A stretch of 6,317 nt of DNA from Eubacteriales bacterium (GTDB taxonomy: Bacteria; Bacillota; Clostridia; Peptostreptococcales; Anaerovoracaceae): NCBI GenBank assembly GCA_028691625.1, contig JAQUYZ010000109.1:1-6317 (forward strand), read 5' to 3'. Both the position numbers and the translations under genes were made by a program. The notes under the pieces were generated by a model. The model had not been told where the DNA came from. It was given only the letters and a program-made list of their open reading frames with translations, and searched no databases. Below are positions 1 through 4,397 of the stretch, piece after piece (the first letter of the stretch is position 1; every line of letters begins with the position of its first letter).

Positions 1-105
1 AATACCAATGCTGTGTTCTTCACTCTTAGAAAGTGTAAGATTTGGAATGAAATAATCACCTTGTTTGCGGTAAGTGCCGCCGAATTGTTCATATAATGAT
101 TTCAT
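1..105 (-). CDS. tnpV: TnpV-like transposon-encoded protein, N-terminal 35 codons (runs off left edge)
   Basis: The minus strand encodes a protein beginning MKSLYEQFGGTYRKQGDYF and continuing IPNLTLSKSEEHSIGI to the window edge. The MKSLYEQ-GGTYR--GDY-IPNL-L opening is the one I recognise for TnpV-type proteins, small proteins carried on clostridial mobilisable elements of the Tn4451 kind and common in Lachnospiraceae; their biochemical role is not established. The ATG at 103-105 has GAGG (114-117) 8 nt upstream, which supports this start. Only about the first third of a usual TnpV (roughly 110-130 residues) is inside the window, so whether it is intact cannot be said. It marks this end of the window as mobile-element territory. 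The call rests on memory of the family consensus. Confidence 0.75.
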   Translation of the reverse strand, partial: MKSLYEQFGGTYRKQGDYFIPNLTLSKSEEHSIGI

Positions 106-183
106 TGTAGTTTCCTCGGATATATTTAGTTTTCCTACAAATTCATCATATCCAACCGTCTTTACAAATACTCATAAATGCCA

Positions 184-216
184 GAAGGGACACTTCCTTA
201 TGTGAAGTGTCCCTTC
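184..216. terminator. Perfect 13-bp hairpin, probable (bidirectional) terminator after the toxin gene
   Basis: Arms GAAGGGACACTTC (184-196) and GAAGTGTCCCTTC (204-216) pair perfectly around a 7-nt loop. On the plus strand it is followed by a T/C-rich stretch (about 221-247). On the minus strand it is preceded by an A/G-rich run, but the T-run after it is poor. It lies 31 nt downstream of the toxin stop codon and upstream of tnpV, so it most likely ends toxin-antitoxin transcription and insulates tnpV. A protein-binding palindrome is less likely. Confidence 0.7.
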
Positions 217-247
217 AGCCTCTTTCTTCTTTGTCTTATTTAATTTT

Positions 248-538
248 CTAGCGCTCATAGTGCGTCCACATTCGGATTATCTTTACATAGCCTTGGTATT
301 CCATATCTTCATGAATATGTTTTTCTTCTAAGACCTGAAATATAATTCTATGCTGAATGTTTATCCGGCGTGAACAATATCCCTCTAAATTTCCTACCAG
401 CTTTTCATATGATGGTGGATTTTCAAAGGGATTTTTTCTCATAATCTCTATTAATTCCTTTGCTTTTTTATCCAAACCACATGACTTTAGATTTTTGGCA
501 TCTTTGGCAGCTTGCTTTGTAAATACAATCCGGTACAT
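248..538 (-). CDS. Txe/YoeB-family mRNA-cleaving toxin of a toxin-antitoxin pair
   Basis: This 96-residue protein (MYRIVFTKQAAKDAK...) has the RelE/YoeB layout: two N-terminal helices, the segment YEKLVGNLEGY, then SRRINIQHRIIFQV and a C-terminal RMWTHYER. YoeB toxins are ribosome-dependent endoribonucleases that cut mRNA in the A site, with catalytic residues E46, R65, H83 and Y84 in E. coli YoeB. The likely equivalents here are E45, R64, H93 and Y94, so the active site appears intact. The protein is longer than E. coli YoeB (84 residues), mainly through an acidic loop between the last two strands. I chose the ATG at 536-538 because GAGGTGG (546-552) is 7 nt upstream. A TTG six bases further up is almost on top of that site and unlikely. 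The ATG shares its A with the antitoxin stop codon (TAATG), so the two are translationally coupled. Confidence 0.88.
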   Translation of the reverse strand: MYRIVFTKQAAKDAKNLKSCGLDKKAKELIEIMRKNPFENPPSYEKLVGNLEGYCSRRINIQHRIIFQVLEEKHIHEDMEYQGYVKIIRMWTHYER

Positions 539-789
539 TACCAATCCACCTCGGTTTCGCTCAAGCAGCCCTCAAGCGGTATATTGCCGCCATCCATGAT
601 TGATTCTGTCATGCCTGGTATAGCCATCAGGTATAAAGTCTCCTCTATAGCTTTCCAGTCTTCCTCTCCGATCAATACAGCATTTTTTCCTTTACTGTTC
701 GTGATAGTCACAGGTGAACAGTTCGCATTAACATCTTGCATGAGTTGATAAATATTTTCTCTGGCTTTTGTTGCAGTTATTGCCATCAT
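538..789 (-). CDS. Phd/YefM-family antitoxin
   Basis: This 83-residue protein starts MMAITATKARENIYQLMQDV, the typical Phd/YefM N-terminal DNA-binding region, followed by SPVTITNSKGKNAVLI and EEDWKAIEETLYL. Antitoxins of this family dimerise through this part, bind their own operator, and wrap an acidic C-terminal tail (here about residues 60-83, ending ETEVDW) around a YoeB/Txe toxin to block it. The open frame extends 11 codons further up, but GAGGTG (795-800) lies 5 nt before the ATG at 789 and 8 nt before a second ATG at 786. The start is therefore one of these two, giving 83 or 82 residues. The gene precedes the toxin and overlaps it by one base, the usual order in axe-txe/yefM-yoeB modules. 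Autoregulation is expected, and candidate operator repeats sit in its promoter. Confidence 0.9.
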   Translation of the reverse strand: MMAITATKARENIYQLMQDVNANCSPVTITNSKGKNAVLIGEEDWKAIEETLYLMAIPGMTESIMDGGNIPLEGCLSETEVDW

Positions 790-810
790 GTTGTCACCTC
801 TTTTTATTTT

Positions 811-839
811 ATTATAGCGCACGTAAAAGCGTACGTCAA
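811..839 (-). promoter_or_regulatory. Near-consensus sigma-A promoter of the toxin-antitoxin operon, with operator-like direct repeats
   Basis: Read on the minus strand there is TTGACG (834-839), a 17-nt spacer, and a perfect TATAAT (811-816). This lies about 22 nt upstream of the antitoxin start codon at 789. The spacer region holds two copies of an 8-bp direct repeat, ACGTACGC (829-836) and ACGTGCGC (817-824), 7 of 8 bases alike and spaced 12 bp apart. Their placement between and over the promoter boxes suits autorepression by the antitoxin or toxin-antitoxin complex. The promoter is seen directly; the operator role is inferred. Confidence 0.82.
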
Positions 840-900
840 TAGGAAGTATGAGGATTGCACATTATACTTTAGCTACCCAACTTTAAAGAATAATCTTACG

Positions 901-929
901 AAAAAAAGGGGCTGTAAAATAACAACCCC
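901..929 (-). terminator. Intrinsic terminator of the YARHG/SH3 protein gene
   Basis: On the minus strand GGGGTTG (923-929) and CAGCCCC (908-914) form a 7-bp stem with one G-U pair and an 8-nt loop, followed at once by seven Ts (901-907). It lies 38 nt after the stop codon of the exported-protein gene and before the toxin-antitoxin promoter, separating the two transcription units. Confidence 0.9.
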
Positions 930-967
930 AACTGATGTTTCTTTATTATTCCCTGACTTATCTGTTT

Positions 968-2377
968 TTACAAAATAGTTATATTGACTGCTTCACCTGT
1001 TGCAGTATTATATTCAATCTCGACCGTATTTCCCGGTGTCAGAGTATTTTCCATTCCTGGCAGCAAATTCATGCTATACCAATAATCATGAATGGTTTCA
1101 TCGCCGGTTACATTGCCGCTTTGAATATGGATCCATTCATTGTCAGTGGAAATCACCGTTCCAGATACATAAGCTGTATTCCATTCTTCTGATGTCTCTG
1201 CAGTCTCTGTTGACTCTACCTCTGCTGTTGTCTCTGTAGTTTCACTTCCTGCAGTTGCTGTTGGGGAAGTTGCTTGTACTGCATTTGAACTGCCACCGGA
1301 CGCTGCCTGCAGATAATCCTGATAGATATAGCCTGTAATCCCATTATAATTAACAGGAATCCACCCATTCGCTGCGCTCCCGGTCACTGTCACATGATAT
1401 CCCTGCGGAACAATCCCAACGACTACTCCGTTCGTTGAAGCTTTACTCCGTATGTTTACGGTCACACTTGCAGCCATTACAGTTCCACCTGCTGATGCAG
1501 TTGTATTTCCTGATCCATTCAACGCACTGCTACCGCCTGATTTTGATGACGTTGACATGCACTGAAGCATAATAGCGATATTGTTCTCTTCGATTGAACT
1601 GAGGGCACTTTCCTTGAAATCAGCAGCCGCTGTCGTCCCATTGTACCAGGACTTGGAATTAAAATATTCCTGGATGCTTTTTGTCAGGAATTTACGCCCA
1701 TGTCGCGCATAGATTTCATTGATTGCCATTTGAAGCTCATCTGCATTCATCCCATTCAGTTCAGAAGCAGCTAAAGCACGGACGGAACTGTCCTGCAGGA
1801 TATACCCATTAGAACTTGACTGATTGCCGGAGGTTCCGGTGCCTGTTGCTTCCTTTATGTTATCTGGATCCGCAATTCCTTCTCCGGGACTGGTTAATAC
1901 AGCATTCTCTGCAATCCAATCAACATATGTGGTCATTGTCTGATACTCCGTTAAGATTGATGAATCCGCCTCATAGCCATGAGAATCCCCAGGTCTGGTA
2001 AGCACATAGATCCCGGCATCCCCGCTTCCGATTACCTGTGCGAAATCCCAGTTCTGATAGGAATAATCCTGGCAGTAATATACTTCAAACACCTCCCCGC
2101 CCGACTGTAACTCTCCTGTTTTCTGGGCAAATGCATCTCTGGACTTTATCTGATAGAAACTGATATTATCATCAAAGATATCGAAACCATACAATCCTTT
2201 CCACTCTGCTGGAATCATAACTTCTATTTCTGTGAAATCATATATGGCATTATTGTCGTCATCATATGCTTCTGAATAGTTCCAGATGCCATCCGGGACA
2301 GCCGCCTGCACAGTCATTGCTGCACCTGTCACTGTTATTGCTGCTGATAAAAAAGCTTTTTTTATTCCATTCTTCAT
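968..2377 (-). CDS. Exported protein with YARHG motif and SH3-like domain
   Basis: This is a complete 469-residue protein of unknown precise function. Residues 1-25 form a signal peptide: K-rich start, hydrophobic core about 8-20, VQA-A cleavage near 25/26. Residues 27-160 form an acidic, aromatic-rich domain (IPAEWKGLYGFDIF, SFYQIKSRDAF, Y--MTTYVDWIAE) that I recognise from Lachnospiraceae exported proteins but cannot name. Residues 204-270 carry the YARHG motif (NEIYARHGRKF, 220-230) with the usual following YFNSKSWYNG, a domain of extracellular proteins. Residues 303-357 (VTVNIRSKASTNGVVVG ... GITGYIYQDYLQ) match a bacterial SH3_3 domain, often used for cell-wall binding. The linkers at 275-302 and 358-398 are Ser/Thr/Gly/Glu-rich, as in surface proteins. 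The C-terminal 400-469 resembles a small beta domain. No LPXTG or lipobox is visible, so it is probably secreted or wall-associated. GAGAGGA lies about 12-13 nt before the ATG, which is long spacing. Confidence 0.85.
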   Translation of the reverse strand: MKNGIKKAFLSAAITVTGAAMTVQAAVPDGIWNYSEAYDDDNNAIYDFTEIEVMIPAEWKGLYGFDIFDDNISFYQIKSRDAFAQKTGELQSGGEVFEVYYCQDYSYQNWDFAQVIGSGDAGIYVLTRPGDSHGYEADSSILTEYQTMTTYVDWIAENAVLTSPGEGIADPDNIKEATGTGTSGNQSSSNGYILQDSSVRALAASELNGMNADELQMAINEIYARHGRKFLTKSIQEYFNSKSWYNGTTAAADFKESALSSIEENNIAIMLQCMSTSSKSGGSSALNGSGNTTASAGGTVMAASVTVNIRSKASTNGVVVGIVPQGYHVTVTGSAANGWIPVNYNGITGYIYQDYLQAASGGSSNAVQATSPTATAGSETTETTAEVESTETAETSEEWNTAYVSGTVISTDNEWIHIQSGNVTGDETIHDYWYSMNLLPGMENTLTPGNTVEIEYNTATGEAVNITIL

Positions 2378-2608
2378 AATCTCATTTTGTCCTCTCTTTC
2401 TTTTTTTAGATTATTCCCTGAAAAGAAGCAGATACCTCATGTTATGTTGCCCTGAAAATCAATTATCCTCCTTATTGATTTCAGATTATAACATAAATTA
2501 CTTTCTTTTTCTCAAAAGTGGCATAATCTATTAGTTTTTGTCCAGTTTATTTTTACTGTCAAAAAAAGGACGAACATCTGAAGGAATGGACTTCTCCGTA
2601 AAAATTGC
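2378..2608. other. 231-bp intergenic region: long leader of the exported-protein gene
   Basis: No complete conventional gene is seen here. The half nearer the exported-protein gene looks like its 5' leader. It holds a TATAAT box (2485-2490), an imperfect inverted repeat (2453-2463 with 2474-2483), a perfect AAGGAGG (2467-2473, minus strand) with no gene to serve, and a nine-codon frame (2411-2440). The other half (about 2520-2608) follows the two-helix membrane protein. It has a T-run (2563-2569 as A on the plus strand) but no convincing stem before it, so I do not call a terminator there. Confidence 0.5.
2485..2515 (-). promoter_or_regulatory. Possible promoter of the exported-protein gene
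   Basis: On the minus strand there is a perfect TATAAT (2485-2490) within TTATGTTATAATC. A TTGAGA (2510-2515) sits 19 nt upstream of it, which is longer than the preferred 17. Transcription from here would give a leader of about 100 nt before the ATG at 2377. The -10 box is good and the -35 is weak or badly spaced. Confidence 0.45.
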
Positions 2609-2878
2609 TTACAGGGATTTTATAATTTGATGTCCATTTGTTACCGTTGGATTTCCTCTTAGTTTAAAAAATAAAAATATTGAGAACATTATGATTCCAA
2701 AAATAAACATTGAACCGTATACATATTTCAGCGCATCTGGTACTTTTACAATATAATGCGAATCATCCTGTCCTGATGTATTTATGGTATCATCTCGTTG
2801 ATTTAAATGATTAACAACTGTATATGTAATGCACATTGTAACTGCAGATGTAATTAATTTAATTATTTCTTTACTCAT
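2609..2878 (-). CDS. Small two-helix membrane protein, unknown function, possibly C-terminally truncated
   Basis: This 89-residue protein has two hydrophobic segments. The first (about residues 5-22, IIKLITSAVTMCITYTVV) is followed by a polar loop of about 30 residues (NQRDDTINTSGQDDSHYIV). The second is about 53-71 (VYGSMFIFGIIMFSIFLFF), followed by KLRGNPTVTNGHQ. It ends abruptly at IIKSL 18 residues after the second helix. I have an impression, not a firm match, of longer clostridial membrane proteins in which a GNPTVT-GH segment leads on to further helices, so this may be the front half of a longer gene. No continuation is visible in the other frames downstream. The ATG at 2876-2878 has only a weak upstream AGAAG. 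It lies between a TnpB-like relic and the exported-protein gene, and the neighbours give no hint of function. Confidence 0.5.
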   Translation of the reverse strand: MSKEIIKLITSAVTMCITYTVVNHLNQRDDTINTSGQDDSHYIVKVPDALKYVYGSMFIFGIIMFSIFLFFKLRGNPTVTNGHQIIKSL

Positions 2879-2939
2879 AAAAAACTTCTATCTTACCGCA
2901 ATATATTTTTCTGTTTCAAAACATGTTTCTTCGATTTGT

Positions 2940-3179
2940 TCATAATTTCATCAGTTCATTCACCAGTCCCCTGTGGGACTGCCTGGTATATGCCGCCTTC
3001 TGCCGGTAGAGATATTTCAGTTTCTTCTGGTTCCACCGAAAGATCTTTGGTTGTATCCATGATTTTCTGCAGCCTTTCTTTATCGTCCCGTCCGGATTGT
3101 ATCTGCCCACGGTTAAAGCCATGGACTTTCTTCGGATAAATTTTGCAGATAAGATAACCGATCCTTGTAACTGTTTCCA
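2940..3179 (-). pseudogene. TnpB-like (IS605/IS607-type transposon nuclease) relic, internal fragment
   Basis: One minus-strand frame reads, without stops, RRKSMALTVGRYNPDGTIKK then GCRKSW, and later KKLKYLYRQKAAYTRQSHRG and LVNELMKL, ending in a stop at 2940. The pattern R-R-S-A---NYNPDGT-KKG-R-W ... KLKYLYRK-AAY-RQ-H--L-NELM-LG is what I know from the middle of TnpB-type proteins of Lachnospiraceae, the RNA-guided nucleases of IS605/IS607 elements, before the catalytic RuvC segments. Here the stop falls where the next residues (GN-F-VE) should follow, and neither the N-terminal part nor the catalytic DED residues are present. Overlapping frames of 60 and 74 codons cover the same bases. I read the one with TnpB-like content as the true relic and the 74-codon frame (2956-3180), which has no ribosome binding site, as a shadow. 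It is non-functional. The alternative is chance similarity in a small unknown gene. Confidence 0.6.
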
Positions 3180-3202
3180 TAGCGCCCCGGCTGCCAGGAT
3201 GC

Positions 3203-3400
3203 TTACTTTTCCATCTCTTTTTCTATTAAACAGCTTGCAATATGGAATGCTTCTACCCTTCTTTTTGCCAGTGTAATCTGCGACTTGTACCTTTCTGGAT
3301 TTTCCTTTGACTCAAAGGTTTTTATCGTTTCTGTTAACTTATGCAGCGTCGAATCAATCTGCCTTTTGGCTTCCGTTAACTCTTCCCTGGAAAATTCCAT
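3203..3400 (-). CDS. Small helical, charged protein of unknown function
   Basis: From the ATG at 3398-3400 this is a 65-residue protein rich in Lys, Glu and Arg (MEFSREELTEAKRQIDSTLH ... YKSQITLAKRRVEAFHIASC ... LIEKEMEK). The sequence reads as two or three amphipathic helices, with heptad-like spacing that suggests a coiled coil. No signal peptide, membrane segment or catalytic motif is seen. I have an impression of similar short proteins in clostridial accessory DNA but cannot name a family. The frame opens 12 codons earlier at a TTG (3434-3436). Those codons are two near-identical 15-nt repeats (LREEKLREEK), whose purine-rich sequence (GAGAGAAGAGAAG) could serve as the ribosome binding site of the ATG. 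The start is therefore uncertain: 65 residues preferred, 77 possible. Codon use looks like that of a real gene. It lies between the hydrolase and the TnpB-like relic. Confidence 0.6.
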   Translation of the reverse strand: MEFSREELTEAKRQIDSTLHKLTETIKTFESKENPERYKSQITLAKRRVEAFHIASCLIEKEMEK

Positions 3401-3403
3401 CTT

Positions 3404-3433
3404 CTCTTCTCTCAACTTCTCTTCCCTCAGCTT
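3404..3433 (-). repeat. Tandem duplication of a 15-nt unit
   Basis: On the minus strand AAGCTGAGGGAAGAG (3419-3433) is followed directly by AAGTTGAGAGAAGAG (3404-3418), 13 of 15 bases alike, then AAG and the ATG of the small helical protein. Because the unit is five codons long it keeps frame (KLREE, twice) and may simply extend the N-terminus or supply purine-rich ribosome-binding sequence. Confidence 0.7.
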
Positions 3434-3476
3434 CAAATTTTAGTTTCCGTTCTGCAATCTGATATTTTGGTGCCTG

Positions 3477-3515
3477 GTATAAGCGTTCCTAAATAGCCTT
3501 ATGTTCCGCTTATAC
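3477..3515. repeat. 9-bp perfect inverted repeat across the hydrolase stop codon
   Basis: GTATAAGCG (3477-3485) and CGCTTATAC (3507-3515) are perfect reverse complements separated by 21 nt. The hydrolase stop codon (3499-3501) lies in the loop and its last codons form one arm. The inner sequence repeats GTTCC next to both arms (3485-3489 and 3503-3507). No T-run follows, so it is a poor terminator. It could be a recombination or protein-binding site, or an RNA hairpin at the transcript end. Confidence 0.5.
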
Positions 3516-4131
3516 TCTTATAATAGTCGCTTAATATTTTTGCTAAAATTTCCGGATTTTCTTCATTTACAACATGCCCTGTATTTTCAATGATTTCTAA
3601 TTTGGCACCGGGAATATTTTCAGATAGATAATATGCAGATTTAATGTTCGCACTATCTTTTTTTCCGCAAATCACAAGTGTAGGACATTTTATTCCATTG
3701 ACGTTACTGCTGAAATCTAATTCTTTCATAGAATTCCCCAATATGAATGTGTCTTTTTTATTAAATGCCATATTATCAAACATCGATTTTGGCAAAAATC
3801 TAAAAATCATATTTTGAATGCTAAACATTACTTTTGGAATTTTGTGTGGAGTACCGATTAAAACTAATGATTTTACTTTATCAGGAAAATCTAAAGTATA
3901 ATTTAATGCCAATATACCACCTAACGAAATACCACATAAGTTTATTTGCCCGTCATTACTGTTACAATAATCTTTGAATGAAGAATATAGATTATGATAA
4001 TCAGCTTCTTTTCCGTTAAGAATTGACGATAAATTTGGGCACAAAATATCTTCATTATTTTCCATATATGAAATTGTTTCATTCCAACTCGCTGACTTGT
4101 GGCCGGAACCATGTACAAAAATATTTTTCAT
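3499..4131 (-). CDS. Alpha/beta-hydrolase fold protein
   Basis: This is a complete 210-residue protein with the features of a small cytoplasmic alpha/beta hydrolase. The oxyanion loop is HGSG (residues 7-10, in MKNIFVHGSGHKSASW), the nucleophile elbow is CGISLGG with Ser69, the acid is probably Asp159 in VICGKKDS, and His186 in ENTGHVVNEENPE completes the triad. The segment between about 100 and 145 is the cap and is hydrophobic (VMFSIQNMIFRFLPKSMF). No signal peptide is seen. The family includes esterases, peptidases and dehalogenases, and the substrate cannot be told. The frame is open 40 codons further up, but AAAGGAGG (4138-4145) lies 6 nt before the ATG at 4131 and the catalytic fold begins there, so I reject the longer form. 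It looks AT-richer than the neighbouring cas genes and sits between gene relics, suggesting separate acquisition. No clear promoter of its own was found; it may be read through from cas7. Confidence 0.85.
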   Translation of the reverse strand: MKNIFVHGSGHKSASWNETISYMENNEDILCPNLSSILNGKEADYHNLYSSFKDYCNSNDGQINLCGISLGGILALNYTLDFPDKVKSLVLIGTPHKIPKVMFSIQNMIFRFLPKSMFDNMAFNKKDTFILGNSMKELDFSSNVNGIKCPTLVICGKKDSANIKSAYYLSENIPGAKLEIIENTGHVVNEENPEILAKILSDYYKSISGT

Positions 4132-4137
4132 CAACAG

Positions 4138-4145
4138 CCTCCTTT
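4138..4145 (-). promoter_or_regulatory. Strong ribosome binding site that fixes the hydrolase start
   Basis: AAAGGAGG on the minus strand, 6 nt before the ATG at 4129-4131. It decides for the 210-residue hydrolase over the 250-residue open frame. Confidence 0.85.
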
Positions 4146-4153
4146 CAAATTGT

Positions 4154-4203
4154 ACAAAATCGCTGCGCGATGGCCTGCCCAGGCTATGACACAGCGGTTT
4201 TGT
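4154..4203. repeat. 50-nt inverted-repeat structure with nested hairpin in the hydrolase leader
   Basis: ACAAAATCGCTG (4154-4165) pairs with CAGCGGTTTTGT (4192-4203) over 12 positions with one G-U/mismatch. Inside the loop GCCT (4173-4176) and AGGC (4181-4184) form a second small stem. In the direction of the hydrolase gene the outer arm ends in a short TTTTGT, so it could be a weak terminator or attenuator between cas7 and the hydrolase. On the plus strand it is followed by TTTTGTTT. A transposon-end or recombination-site origin is also possible. Confidence 0.55.
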
Positions 4204-4247
4204 TTCATCGGAATTCGTAGTCCAGTCAATCCCTTTTCCATAAATTT

Positions 4248-4397
4248 CCATTTTTTAGGTGTCATAACAAAAGCATTACTACCTGAATCATTTTTAATTG
4301 CCTCGAATTCGAAGTAATTAAAATCAGGATTATTGAGTTGTTCCCACAGGCCCAGAAATTCAATGGCTATTGTCTGTTTTACTTTTAAATATGGTTC
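4248..4397 (-). pseudogene. KilA-N domain protein remnant, lacking its start and C-terminal half
   Basis: In the frame overlapping the end of cas7 the minus strand reads QTIAIEFLGLWEQLNNPDF then EFEAIKNDSGSNAFVMTPKKW. The run TIEFLGLWEQLNNP-F-----F------G-N-F-----KW is the centre of the KilA-N domain, a DNA-binding domain of phage and mobile-element proteins. No start codon precedes it: a TGA at 4401-4403 closes the frame upstream, inside the cas7 3' end. After W at about 4248 the expected continuation (IE-TNAIGI--K-GRYGGT-AHKDIAFEFASW) is absent. The frame stays open to 4131, with sequence unlike KilA-N (CVIAWAGHRAAILYNLKGGC), so the fragment is joined to foreign DNA on both sides. It is non-functional, at most about 50 residues of real homology. 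Its position directly after cas7 marks a rearrangement breakpoint. Confidence 0.78.

Noticed and set aside
539..544. TTG start giving a 98-residue toxin
   Set aside because: The TTG is only 1 nt from the GAGGTGG site. The ATG at 538 has 7-nt spacing and the usual overlap with the antitoxin stop.
790..822. An 11-residue N-terminal extension of the antitoxin (MRYNKIKRGDN)
   Set aside because: It would begin inside the promoter/-10 region and upstream of the clear ribosome binding site; the conserved Phd/YefM start is at 789 or 786.
2541..2600. Terminator after the small membrane protein
   Set aside because: There is a run of seven Ts on the minus strand but no stable stem directly before it, only a 4-bp GAAG/CTTC pairing and a GTCC direct repeat.
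2956..3180. 74-codon frame beginning METVTRIGYLICK as a gene
   Set aside because: It has no ribosome binding site (GCCGGGGCGCT precedes the ATG), no recognisable content, and overlaps the frame that carries the TnpB-like sequence.
3477..3515. Integron attC site at the end of the hydrolase gene
   Set aside because: The arms (GTATAAGCG/CGCTTATAC) do not match the RYYYAAC/GTTRRRY core sites of attC and no integrase is in the window.
4132..4251. A 40-residue N-terminal extension of the hydrolase (MEIYGKGIDW...)
   Set aside because: The fold starts at the internal ATG with a strong AAAGGAGG. The extension lies over the KilA-N junction and the inverted repeat and looks unlike a hydrolase.
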